Positions 1-8,189 of a DNA stretch of 50,350 bases are shown in pieces. The stretch spans positions 1 to 50,350 of the forward strand of contig CAXBDA010000017.1 in the NCBI GenBank assembly GCA_963974595.1, in the 5' to 3' direction. The stretch's first letter is position 1. Each line of letters starts with the position of its first letter. The translations under genes were made by a program, and so were the position numbers. The notes beneath the pieces were generated by a model. The model did no database searches, was not told the DNA's origin, and saw nothing but the letters and a program-made list of their open reading frames with translations. Source of the DNA: PZPK01 sp963974595. GTDB lineage: Bacteria; Pseudomonadota; Gammaproteobacteria; Pseudomonadales; Oleiphilaceae.

Positions 1-2
1 CT

Positions 3-467
3 ATGTTTCATATCGCATTATACGAGCCGCGCATTGCGCCCAATACGGGTAATATTATTCGTTTGATAGCGAATAACGGTTGTTATTTACATTTAATTGA
101 ACCATTGGGTTTCGACTTAGAAGAGAAAAAACTACGGCGTGCCGGTTTAGATTATGCGGATTTAAATAAGGTATTTCGGCATAAAAATTATGCTTCATTT
201 CGTCAGTATATTGGTGATGCTCGTGTATTTGCCTGCACCACGAAGGGTAGCCGACCTCATGATCAAATATCATATGAAGAAGGGGATGTGCTGCTTTTTG
301 GGTCGGAAACAGCGGGTTTGCCAGATGATGTACTAAGTGCATTTCCGGCAGATAATCGCTTGCGTATACCTATGTTGGAATCTAGTAGAAGTATGAATTT
401 GTCGAATGCTGTTGCTGTTGTTAGTTTTGAGGCGTGGCGTCAACATGGTTTTAAAGGCGGAATGTAA
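3..467 (+). CDS. trmL: tRNA (cytidine/uridine-34-2'-O)-methyltransferase TrmL
   Basis: SPOUT-family methyltransferase that 2'-O-methylates the wobble base of certain leucine tRNAs, using S-adenosylmethionine, in the cytoplasm. The 154-residue length is normal for TrmL. Visible motifs are the N-terminal NTGNIIRL block (residues 14-21), LFGSETAGLP near residues 98-107 and RSMNLSNAVAV from residue 129; the last two form the SAM-binding knot. The ATG lies two bases inside the window, so no ribosome binding site or promoter can be seen, but the protein begins exactly where the family does. It converges with cca, with only 8 bases between the stops. Confidence 0.95.
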   Translation: MFHIALYEPRIAPNTGNIIRLIANNGCYLHLIEPLGFDLEEKKLRRAGLDYADLNKVFRHKNYASFRQYIGDARVFACTTKGSRPHDQISYEEGDVLLFGSETAGLPDDVLSAFPADNRLRIPMLESSRSMNLSNAVAVVSFEAWRQHGFKGGM

Positions 468-475
468 ACGCAGCT

Positions 476-1714
476 TTACTTTATCGTTTCAATGACCGGC
501 TTAGGTGTATTTTTAATTGCTTCAAGTCTTGCTAGATCTATTTTTTCACCTAACTCTTTTCCTTTGAACCCTTGCGTAACGAGTGTTTTTACAGTTACTG
601 ATTGTGTTGCTATTAATATATCTCGGAAAAAGTCTGCCTGTGGGTAGGTAATATTTTCATATCCTGTTCTGCCTTTTGAGTCAGCTTTGGCGCAAATTAA
701 AATATCATTAAACCGATCAGGTCTTCTGAATGCATCGCATTGTTTAAGTACTTTTAGAAGCGTCTGTGGTTTTAGCTCAAGTGCTTTGTGGATATGTGTA
801 TGGTATTCACTGACGAGCAGAGATAAATCTTTATAATTATTTGGAATACGGAGGCGTTTGCAAAGTGCTTTGATTGGTTTTAAGCCGAGCTTTTCATGGC
901 CATAATGATGCGGCCACTTGTCTTGATCAGTCAATGCTTTTCCTAAATCATGAATAAGTGAAGCAAAACGAACAGCGGGGGCTTGGCTTAATGTTGCGGC
1001 TTGCTGTAAGACCATTATGGAATGAATGCCGCAGTCTATTTCAGGATGGTATTTTTCAGGTTGAGGAATGCCAAATAAGGCATCCAGTTCTGGAAACAGT
1101 ACTTTTAGTGCGCCTGTTTCTCGTAAAACGTTGAAATAAATTTCGGGAGAGGGCTCAGCTAAAGCGCGTATTGTTTCTTGACAGACTCTCTCTGAAACCA
1201 GGTGATTTAATTCACCTGTCTCTGTCATGCTTTTCATTAATGTTATTGTTTCGGGGGCTATGGTAAAGCCTAAATGATGGAATCGGGATGCAAATCTGGC
1301 AACACGTAAAACCCTGAGGGGGTCTTCTATAAAAGCGGGTGAGACATGCCGAAGAATCTTTTTCTCTAAGTCTTGCTGTCCATTATAGGGGTCAACTAAT
1401 TTCCCTTCTTTAGACTGGGCCATTGCATTAATGGTCAGATCTCTGCGAATTAAGTCCTCTTCAAGGCTTACTGACTCCGATGTGTCGCATACAAACCCTG
1501 TATAGCCTTGCCCTTGCTTGCGTTCTGTTCTTGCTAGGGCGTATTCTTCATGTGTTTTCGGGTGTAAAAAGACGGGGAAGTCTATACCTACTTGCGAAAA
1601 CCCTTTCGATAGCATTTCATTAGGTGAGCTACCGACAACAACCCAATCTTTATCTTTATAATCAAGTTTGAGTAATTTGTCTCGAACTGCGCCGCCAACT
1701 AAAAATATTTGCAT
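476..1714 (-). CDS. cca: CCA tRNA nucleotidyltransferase
   Basis: Adds or repairs the 3'-terminal CCA of tRNAs without a template. The 412 residues carry the class II nucleotidyltransferase head with GGAVRD (residues 7-12), the metal-binding D-K-D at 21-23 and RRDLTINAMA at 90-99. An HD domain follows (H255-D256), as in the multifunctional E. coli-type enzyme, which also has phosphatase and cyclic phosphodiesterase activities. The ATG has an AAGG site 7 bases upstream. It follows the TraF-like gene on the same strand, separated by a likely terminator, and is convergent with trmL. Confidence 0.95.
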   Translation of the reverse strand: MQIFLVGGAVRDKLLKLDYKDKDWVVVGSSPNEMLSKGFSQVGIDFPVFLHPKTHEEYALARTERKQGQGYTGFVCDTSESVSLEEDLIRRDLTINAMAQSKEGKLVDPYNGQQDLEKKILRHVSPAFIEDPLRVLRVARFASRFHHLGFTIAPETITLMKSMTETGELNHLVSERVCQETIRALAEPSPEIYFNVLRETGALKVLFPELDALFGIPQPEKYHPEIDCGIHSIMVLQQAATLSQAPAVRFASLIHDLGKALTDQDKWPHHYGHEKLGLKPIKALCKRLRIPNNYKDLSLLVSEYHTHIHKALELKPQTLLKVLKQCDAFRRPDRFNDILICAKADSKGRTGYENITYPQADFFRDILIATQSVTVKTLVTQGFKGKELGEKIDLARLEAIKNTPKPVIETIK

Positions 1715-1732
1715 CTAAAAACCTTGAAAAGC

Positions 1733-1765
1733 AATAAAAAAACCTATGTTCAATTCTTAGGTCTT
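1733..1765 (-). terminator. Likely rho-independent terminator after the TraF-like gene
   Basis: Read on the minus strand, AAGACCTA and TAGGTTTT can pair over 8 bases (one G-U) around an 11-base loop, followed by more T residues. The stem overlaps the stop codon of the upstream gene. It would separate that gene from cca. Stability was judged by eye only. Confidence 0.4.
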
Positions 1766-3089
1766 AGAATGCAAGGCCAAAGCCTACAGTGCCACCCACT
1801 TCGTATTCACTAATCATCGCAGCAGCTTCTATAGTAAACCCATGAGGTTGATACATAAAACCGGCAGATAGTGAAGTAGACTCTTTAGCGCCGCGCTGGG
1901 TTTGAGAGGCATTGACTCTCAAGCCTCCCCTTAAATGGAAGTCATCTCGCCAATAATATTCACCACCAAAGGATAAGAACCGTGAATCACCTTCAATGTT
2001 TTCATATACCTTGTCTTCAGTTAATTCAATATCCATAGTGAGCATGTACTTTTCTCTATAGTGAGCTATACCGACTTGATAAAGTGCTTGAACGGACGCT
2101 TTACCTCCGGGAAAATCAGGGTTGAAGCGTGTAGGGGCATAGTTTGATATATCGGTAGGGAATAAGTTCATCCCGGAAAAAGCAAAAACCCATTCGCCTT
2201 CAAGCCACCAGCCATTGAGTCCAAATTCTTCTCTAAGAAAGTCGTCTGTAAATAACATGGCAAAGCCAACATCCAGGTTCCATTCAAGGTTGCTTTCACT
2301 TGGAACAGGGTCATCAGGGTTATTTACATCATAATCATTGATTTTTTTGGACGTATAAGATGAGTTGTATTGGATGAGTTTAGGTGTGAAGCCCCATGAA
2401 ATAGGCATGTTGTAGTCAATTACATTGGTCGTGGCGACGGTTGCCCCTAGTTCACTGAAGTCGAAATAGGTGGTATCAACCGATGACCTTAAACTTTGAG
2501 ATATATTACCTATCGCCTCTCCGTTTTCGAGCCGATCAAGTGCTTGATCAATGGTACCTTCATCCCGGTTCACCAGTACGGTCATTTCACGTAACTCTCT
2601 TCTTGAGAATACATTAATGGTAACGGGTTCTGTGTCAATCAGAAGGCTGAAGGCACTCATCTCGTCAGAGCGGTATGAACTATATTCTTTGTCATTCAAA
2701 ATTGCTTTCAAACGTACAGCTTCAGCTTGGGAGTCTGCTAAGTTTCCCGTTGCAATCATATCAATAAAGTCTTGTTCAATCCCAGAGTCCTGATATTCTA
2801 AAATATCCTGATTGAGATTCTCGTTATACAGCTCACGGGTACCTAAAGAACCACTGATATAGATTTTGTCTGGCTTGTCACCTCTATTAAAGGCGATAAG
2901 GGCGGGGTTATGGGAAGAGGCATTAAACTTTGTTGCAGCTGCAACGCCAGTCCCTCCCATAGCCATTGACCTGGGATCTAAAAAGGCTTTATAGCCACTG
3001 AAGGCTGTGCTGCTGTAGCTTAAACAGAGCAGGCAGGTAATAACAAAAGAAAGCCGACGGTTTAGGTGGGGTGTCACTCTGACGCTCAT
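1764..3089 (-). CDS. TraF-like outer-membrane beta-barrel protein (TraF_2 type)
   Basis: A 441-residue exported protein. The N-terminus is a signal peptide (hydrophobic stretch about residues 14-30, probable cleavage after AFS), followed by YKAFLDPRSMAMGGTGVA, the opening typical of FadL/TraF-like barrels (PF13729 family, as I recognise it). The rest has alternating beta-strand character and ends in a C-terminal phenylalanine (GFGLAF), the usual signal for outer-membrane barrel insertion. The ATG has a good AAGGA site. Despite the family name there are no conjugation genes here, so a plasmid transfer role is not implied. The substrate or structural role is unknown. It is transcribed divergently from the flagellar FlgP-like/FlgT pair. 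Confidence 0.7.
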   Translation of the reverse strand: MSVRVTPHLNRRLSFVITCLLCLSYSSTAFSGYKAFLDPRSMAMGGTGVAAATKFNASSHNPALIAFNRGDKPDKIYISGSLGTRELYNENLNQDILEYQDSGIEQDFIDMIATGNLADSQAEAVRLKAILNDKEYSSYRSDEMSAFSLLIDTEPVTINVFSRRELREMTVLVNRDEGTIDQALDRLENGEAIGNISQSLRSSVDTTYFDFSELGATVATTNVIDYNMPISWGFTPKLIQYNSSYTSKKINDYDVNNPDDPVPSESNLEWNLDVGFAMLFTDDFLREEFGLNGWWLEGEWVFAFSGMNLFPTDISNYAPTRFNPDFPGGKASVQALYQVGIAHYREKYMLTMDIELTEDKVYENIEGDSRFLSFGGEYYWRDDFHLRGGLRVNASQTQRGAKESTSLSAGFMYQPHGFTIEAAAMISEYEVGGTVGFGLAF

Positions 3090-3458
3090 GTTATCCTTAT
3101 TCCCAAAACGTATTTATTGGTGTAAGCCAATGATTATATTCGCAATGCTATCAATAGTAGATAAGTAGGATGAAAAATCCATCTTTACTATGCAATAAAA
3201 TTTATGTCATGAACTGGCAAGTTTAACGGAAAGTTAGTTTTGACAACGCAGGGCACGTCACGCTTTGTAACTTTATGTGCCAAGAAATTATTTTTAATGC
3301 TCTATTTAGATATAACTTGCTCCATTATTCGAAATTCTGTGATGAAATTTTTTAGTTGGCACAACTTTTTCAACGTAGTTATTTATTAGCGATAAGGGCT
3401 ATTAGATCGGAATAGTTATGCCGCTCTTTCAACATGTTTTCTTAAAGAAGGGAAAGAT
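3090..3458. other. Divergent intergenic region between the TraF-like gene and the flgP-like/flgT pair
   Basis: AT-rich non-coding spacer of 369 bases. It must hold the promoters for both flanking genes. The one specific signal I can point to is the sigma54-like element at 3356-3372. No RNA gene, repeat or small gene with a convincing ribosome binding site was found. Confidence 0.6.
3356..3372 (+). promoter_or_regulatory. Sigma54-like promoter for the flgP-like/flgT genes
   Basis: TTGGCAC, five bases, TTTCA. The GG and the second doublet (TC instead of GC) are 10 bases apart, the spacing required by sigma54. The -24 half is a perfect match; the -12 half has G changed to T. It lies about 85 bases before the start codon. 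Flagellar outer-ring genes in Vibrio and related bacteria are known to use sigma54, which supports the call. Confidence 0.45.
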
Positions 3459-4154
3459 ATGTCCATATTTACCTTACAAAGGCTTCGTCAAAGTTTATTT
3501 GTCTTACTTATGCTCTCACTTTCCGTTCATGGTTTTTCTGGTGGGATTTTAGAAAGCAAGAATCAGCCTAAAAAGCCTATCTCGACAAAGAGTATAAAGC
3601 TCTATCAACAATCTCTAGATGATGTTTTACCTTCATCTAAATCTATTTTAGTTACACACTCTTCAGAGAAAGCGGTGTCTAAACTTGAGCCGATTCTAAT
3701 CAGGGTGACAGGATATAGTGCTTTCGAGAATGAAGTAGATGCTAAGTCTGAACCGAAGCGTTTGCTGGCATTACGGGCATCCAAGTTGGATGCTTACCGC
3801 ACCTTGGCGGAAAGAGTCTATGGCTTATCCATATCAGGGAACTCGATGGTTAAGGGTTTTGTTTTGAAAGAGGATCGTTTTGCTGTTGCGCTGGATTCTC
3901 ATGTGCGCGGTGCACGTGTTGTCTCAGTCAATGAGAAAAAAGGTGTGGGTTTTGAAACTGTTTTAGAGTTAACTTTGCCGGGTAATTTCGATGATTGTTT
4001 GAATAAGGTGAACAGTTTTAAAAATGGCTTTAATTGCCTAAGGCCCCTGCCTAATGCATCACTTTTTCTGGAGGACGATGATATCAATCCGACAAATAAT
4101 AGCTATCGATATTCAACAGGGCGCCATCAAAGCTCTGGTTATTTTCTTAAGTGA
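3459..4154 (+). CDS. FlgP-like LPP20-domain exported protein
   Basis: A 231-residue exported protein. It has a hydrophobic signal peptide (about residues 12-27), a low-complexity spacer, then an LPP20-type domain (roughly residues 105-190) with the characteristic RLLALRASKLDAYRTLAERVYGL helix. FlgP of Vibrio has this domain and builds the basal disc or ring at the outer membrane. Unlike Vibrio FlgP there is no cysteine in the signal peptide, so it should not be lipidated. The ribosome binding site AGGGA is 6 bases from the ATG. It is followed at once by flgT, which strongly suggests a flagellar role. No other flagellar gene is in the window. Confidence 0.65.
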   Translation: MSIFTLQRLRQSLFVLLMLSLSVHGFSGGILESKNQPKKPISTKSIKLYQQSLDDVLPSSKSILVTHSSEKAVSKLEPILIRVTGYSAFENEVDAKSEPKRLLALRASKLDAYRTLAERVYGLSISGNSMVKGFVLKEDRFAVALDSHVRGARVVSVNEKKGVGFETVLELTLPGNFDDCLNKVNSFKNGFNCLRPLPNASLFLEDDDINPTNNSYRYSTGRHQSSGYFLK

Positions 4155-4183
4155 TCAATTTACCTGACTTTGATGGTTTTATT

Positions 4184-5425
4184 ATGAAGAATGCTCAATT
4201 ATTTAAATCCTTTCAAAATTTACCCAAAGCTTTTTCACGTTTTGCTGTGTTTTGTTTACTGCTCTCTATTTCGTTTTCTACTTCGGCTGAATGGATTCAA
4301 GTAACAGGTAAAGCAAGTTTAAGTCATGGACGGTATGATTTAGCGCGTGAGCAGGCGATGAAGGATGGGCTTCGCCAAGCAGTTTACCAATATGGTATGC
4401 GTATTGATAGCCAGCAAACGATTGAAAATGGCCACTTGAAAGAAGATAGTCTGAACTTATCAAGTCGTGCTCACGTTAAGCAAAGTGTTATCTATAGTGA
4501 AGCTGAAGAAAATGGTTATTTATTGTTGACCTTGAATGTGGAGATGGCTAAGCGAGCTCTTTGCGATGCATCACAAGCGAGTCAATATAAAAAGAAAGTC
4601 GCCATTTTAGGGTTTTCGCTTCAGATACCAGAACAAATGCATATGGGTGGGTTAAATAATATTGAGCGAGGTTTGGCAAGTCAGCTTAGTCAACAATTAA
4701 ATGAAATGGATGCCTTGGTCGTTTATGAACAAAGCCAGGTTGCCCTTTATGCCGATTTACGTAATGCCCCGAGTCATTATACTGAGCAATTAACCCTTAC
4801 TCATGTCTCGGATTATGCAAAGCAGGTAGGCGTACAATTTGTGGTATCTGGTGTTATTCGCGACCTAAGTCTTGAGAATCCAGATGCGTTTGCAACAAAC
4901 TACTGGACAAAACTGAAACGGCTGGTAAAAAAAGCTAATCAGAATAGGCGTTTTATGGTCGATATTTTTGTGCATGATGGCTTTAGTGGTGCAATTATCT
5001 GGCAAAAACAATTTTCAACGCACGGAAAGTGGCAGATAGAATTGGCCGATAAGGTGGGCTTTGAATCACTTGAGTTTTTGAATGAAGATTATGGCCAGCA
5101 GGTTATGACACTTATAAAAAGCATGGCAGGGAATATCTCAGAGCAAATTCGTTGCCAGCCATTCATGACACGTATTTCTCGGGTAGAAGGTAAAACCTTA
5201 CACTTTTCATCAGGGGCCAGTTCAGGTATTCGCCCTGGTGATACCTTGGCACTCTATCGCACCGCCAGCTTTTATGATTCGGATCGTTTATCGGGTATCG
5301 ATTTAGAAAATGTAAAAACAGCGCTGACGGTATCACAAGTCCACCCTAACTTTGCTAGCGGTACCATTTCAGTCGACCCTGGCCGCTTGAATATACAAGA
5401 AGATGATTTGCTGATTGCTTGGTAA
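4184..5425 (+). CDS. flgT: Flagellar assembly protein FlgT
   Basis: Periplasmic H-ring component that stabilises the outer part of the flagellar basal body in sodium- and some proton-driven motors. From this ATG the 413 residues begin with a clear signal peptide (MKNAQLF..., cleavage after STSA before EWIQVTG). Then come the FlgT N-domain (WIQVTGKASL, QAMKDGLRQAVYQYG), a middle domain (KKKVAILGFSL, with the GLASQLSQQLNE segment) and a C-terminal SH3-like domain (SGIRPGDTLALY). A GTG at 4151, overlapping the upstream stop, is also in frame but would add 11 residues ahead of the signal peptide, so the ATG at 4184 is preferred. It forms an operon with the FlgP-like gene. Confidence 0.8.
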   Translation: MKNAQLFKSFQNLPKAFSRFAVFCLLLSISFSTSAEWIQVTGKASLSHGRYDLAREQAMKDGLRQAVYQYGMRIDSQQTIENGHLKEDSLNLSSRAHVKQSVIYSEAEENGYLLLTLNVEMAKRALCDASQASQYKKKVAILGFSLQIPEQMHMGGLNNIERGLASQLSQQLNEMDALVVYEQSQVALYADLRNAPSHYTEQLTLTHVSDYAKQVGVQFVVSGVIRDLSLENPDAFATNYWTKLKRLVKKANQNRRFMVDIFVHDGFSGAIIWQKQFSTHGKWQIELADKVGFESLEFLNEDYGQQVMTLIKSMAGNISEQIRCQPFMTRISRVEGKTLHFSSGASSGIRPGDTLALYRTASFYDSDRLSGIDLENVKTALTVSQVHPNFASGTISVDPGRLNIQEDDLLIAW

Positions 5426-5438
5426 TTTACGCTGCCTT

Positions 5439-6596
5439 TTAAACCCATCTGGCTAATAAAAATACTAAAATACCCCCTAAAATCCGTTGCCAAATTCGTG
5501 ATTGTTCAAAGTTTTTGGCTGCTAATTCTTCGGACTCATTTAGATCTACTTCAAAGCTTTTTGCTAATTCTTTTTTGCTTTCGGGTAACTGCAGGCTGTA
5601 ATCCAGTTCTAGATCATGACGAAGACTTCGTCTGTTTAAATTGCTGGACCCAATAATGGCCCAATCGTCAATTATGAGCGTTTTTGCATGAAGTACACGG
5701 TTTTGGAACTCAAATATGCGTGCCCCGGACTTTAGTAGACGGCCGTAGAAATAAGAAGATGCCCAAGGAATAAAAAAAATATCAGAGATTCGGGGTAATA
5801 AAATTCTGACGTCCACACCTCGATAGCTTGCATAGGCAAGTGCTTCAAGTAGATGTTTGTCGGGTACAAAATAAGCGTTTGTAATCCATATTTTTTCACT
5901 GGCTTTCTGGATTCGTTCCAGTAATCGTTTTCTTTGCTCGATTCTCAGTGATCTTGTGAAGTTGAAGATGAACGGTGTTTTAGTTAAGTGTAAAGCAGTT
6001 TGCTTTTTTGACCATTTACACCAGCAGGCCTCAAAGGCTATGTTTAGCGCCTCAAGGTCAATACCTGTAACCTCGATCGCGGTATCACGCCAGTGTTGGC
6101 CTTTATATTTTTTAGGAAGATGCTTTTGACTGATATTAAAGCTGCCAAGCCAAGCTGAGCGTTGATCAATTAGTATGAGTTTCCTGTGGTCACGCTGATT
6201 GATTGACGCGAGTAAATGGAGAAATTTCTCTAGACCTTTGCTGTGTGAAAGTGAAAGGCGCCATTGTTCTATATGCCAAGGTAAGGGGTGAAAGATTTTG
6301 ACCTCGGCACCGGCTTTTAATAATTGCTTGGCAATATAATAAAAATCGGTACATGCTCCAACACCATCTATAAGTACTCTAACGTGAATATTTCTTTTGG
6401 CGGCTTGTATTAAGGCTTCAACAACTCGTTTGCTAAGGTCATCGTTGTCAAAGATATAGACTTCGAGATCAATCGATTTTTCAGCAAGGTTAATTGCGTT
6501 GATTATATTATCGAAGTAGCTATTTGCATTGGTGTAAATAATCTCTTGTAGATTTGGAGCTGGTGCTATTTTTAGGTTTGTAGAATTGAGTGACAC
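5439..6596 (-). CDS. Phospholipase D family protein, cardiolipin synthase ClsB-like
   Basis: A 385-residue enzyme with two HKD phosphodiesterase motifs: H137-K139-D144 (HRKLILID...GSFN) and H303-K305-D310 (HAKTLIIDD...GSSNLN). The architecture and the NAYFVPD segment before the second motif match ClsB-type cardiolipin synthases, which condense phospholipids at the inner membrane. There is no N-terminal transmembrane pair (unlike ClsA). The short hydrophobic tail (GGILVFLLARWV) may be a membrane anchor. The start is GTG with GAGAG 5 bases upstream; the preceding frame is closed by a stop. The gene is convergent with flgT. The exact substrate cannot be read from sequence. Confidence 0.8.
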   Translation of the reverse strand: MSLNSTNLKIAPAPNLQEIIYTNANSYFDNIINAINLAEKSIDLEVYIFDNDDLSKRVVEALIQAAKRNIHVRVLIDGVGACTDFYYIAKQLLKAGAEVKIFHPLPWHIEQWRLSLSHSKGLEKFLHLLASINQRDHRKLILIDQRSAWLGSFNISQKHLPKKYKGQHWRDTAIEVTGIDLEALNIAFEACWCKWSKKQTALHLTKTPFIFNFTRSLRIEQRKRLLERIQKASEKIWITNAYFVPDKHLLEALAYASYRGVDVRILLPRISDIFFIPWASSYFYGRLLKSGARIFEFQNRVLHAKTLIIDDWAIIGSSNLNRRSLRHDLELDYSLQLPESKKELAKSFEVDLNESEELAAKNFEQSRIWQRILGGILVFLLARWV

Positions 6597-6683
6597 TTAC
6601 GCTCTCATTTTTCTAAGAAAGTTAGCTATTGAATATAGTTACGCACGTTGAACTTGTCGAAATGTGTTCGATGGATCTTGAAT

Positions 6684-7148
6684 TTAAGCCGCTAAATGAA
6701 GTTTAGCGGTTGTTTTGATTCGTTCTAACATAGACCTTAGACCATTACCGCGAGTCGGGCTGATATGGCGCATTAAATCCATTTTTGTAAATAGTACTTC
6801 AACATCTTCTGCGACAATCTCTTGAGGTGTTTTGCTATTGAGTGCGGCAAGTACGATGGCTGCAAGACCTTTAACAATAATGGCGTCACTATCGAGCATG
6901 ACATACATAATACCAGAGTCTTCATCGTAATAATGACTAAGCCATACTTGGCTTTGACAGCCATGTACTAAATTCTGTTCGTTTTTTTCTGATTCAGGGA
7001 ACGCGGGTAGGGATTTGCCAAGGTCAATAATGTAGCTGTAGCGTTCTTCCCAGTCGTCAAGAAATTCAACAGTATCGAGAATATCCGTGATGGTGATTGA
7101 ATTGCCAAATGGGTTGTCTTTAAATGTCTCTAAAGGAATTGCGCTCAT
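6684..7148 (-). CDS. sufE: Cysteine desulfuration protein SufE
   Basis: Accepts persulfide sulfur from SufS and passes it to the SufBCD scaffold. The 154 residues contain the family's active-site loop VHGCQSQVW with C64 as the sulfur acceptor, and the C-terminal RGNGLRSMLERI helix. It is the last gene of the SUF operon, 49 bases after sufT. Spacing and common direction support co-transcription. Confidence 0.92.
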   Translation of the reverse strand: MSAIPLETFKDNPFGNSITITDILDTVEFLDDWEERYSYIIDLGKSLPAFPESEKNEQNLVHGCQSQVWLSHYYDEDSGIMYVMLDSDAIIVKGLAAIVLAALNSKTPQEIVAEDVEVLFTKMDLMRHISPTRGNGLRSMLERIKTTAKLHLAA

Positions 7149-7197
7149 TACTTGCTCTACTTAATTTAGTCAATACAGTCGATATTGATAGGGCGAT

Positions 7198-7740
7198 TTA
7201 TAACATACCCAATTCTAACTTTGCTTCATCGCTTAGTCGATCATTGTTCCAAGGTGGATCAAATACTAACTCAATAAGAACCTTGTCGACATTGGGTACT
7301 TGGGACACTTTTCGTTCAACGTCAGCAATAATTGATGGCCCCATTCCGCAGCCTGCAGCGGTTAAGGTCATATTAATGTGAACTTCATGTTTATCTTCAG
7401 GTGTGTTTACAATGTTACATTCATAGATTAAGCCTAGGTCAACAATATTCACAGGTATTTCAGGGTCGTAACATTGGCGAAGTGCTGCCCATACGTTATC
7501 TTCATTAATACTGCCATCAGCAGGGGTTTCAAATTCTTCTAATTCTACTATTTTGCCTAGCGCATCAGCATCTTTGCCATCGATTCGAGCAAGGTTGCCA
7601 TTGACAGCCACGGTGAAGGTTCCGCCTAAAGCTTGCGTGATAGTGACAAAAGAATTTTTAGGAATCATTATTTCAGTACCGGCTGGTACAAGGCGGGCTT
7701 CGCACTCTCGCTTGGTTACCACCACTTCTCTTTCGCTCAT
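7198..7740 (-). CDS. sufT: Fe-S assembly factor SufT (DUF59/MIP18 family)
   Basis: Auxiliary factor for maturation of iron-sulfur proteins. The 180 residues have an N-terminal SufT-specific part (about 1-80) and a C-terminal DUF59/MIP18 domain with DPEIPVNIVDLGLIY (92-106) and the conserved TAAGCGMGP loop containing C131. A GAGAG site precedes the ATG. The gene lies between sufA and sufE within the SUF operon, a common position in proteobacteria that keep sufT. Confidence 0.9.
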   Translation of the reverse strand: MSEREVVVTKRECEARLVPAGTEIMIPKNSFVTITQALGGTFTVAVNGNLARIDGKDADALGKIVELEEFETPADGSINEDNVWAALRQCYDPEIPVNIVDLGLIYECNIVNTPEDKHEVHINMTLTAAGCGMGPSIIADVERKVSQVPNVDKVLIELVFDPPWNNDRLSDEAKLELGML

Positions 7741-7812
7741 GACTGGCTCTCTGTTAAGTACTCTATTAAGTATGTGTATTGTAGCTATGAACTTTAACTG
7801 TCTATTTGAAAA

Positions 7813-8175
7813 TTAGACTTCAGTGACAGTGAAGCTTTCACCGCAGCCGCATTCACCCTTTACGTTAGGATTTTTGAACTGAAACATTGAGTTTAAGCCA
7901 ACGTTAATGAAATCAATCTCTGTTCCATTAAGTAAAGGCATATCTTTATTCGGAACAAAAATATGAATATTTTGGTCAAACTCAAACACTCTATCATCGG
8001 TTTCTGGTGCGTCACTTAATAACGTTTCGTACATAAAGCCGGAACAGCCACTTTTTGCAAGAAATAGCTTAAAGCCCTTTTTTCCCGGCTGCTTGCTTAA
8101 TTCTTTCTCTATATGTTTTTTGGCACTTTCAGTTAGCGTAATAGCCTGCTTGGGGTCATAGCTTGCTAATGTCAT
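7813..8175 (-). CDS. sufA: A-type Fe-S carrier SufA/HesB-IscA family
   Basis: Carries clusters from the SufBCD scaffold to apo-proteins. The 120 residues show the family's three cysteine ligands: C44 (SGCSGF) and C109, C111 in the C-terminal CGCG motif. A strong AGAGG site lies 5 bases before the ATG. It follows sufS closely. ErpA and IscA share the same motifs, but placement inside the operon argues for SufA. Confidence 0.9.
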   Translation of the reverse strand: MTLASYDPKQAITLTESAKKHIEKELSKQPGKKGFKLFLAKSGCSGFMYETLLSDAPETDDRVFEFDQNIHIFVPNKDMPLLNGTEIDFINVGLNSMFQFKNPNVKGECGCGESFTVTEV

Positions 8176-8189
8176 ATTATCCTCTCTAA

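Noticed and set aside
1764..3089. Conjugation or plasmid origin, from the TraF-like family name
   Set aside because: No other transfer, relaxase or mobility gene is present and the surroundings are core genes; the family name covers chromosomal barrels too.
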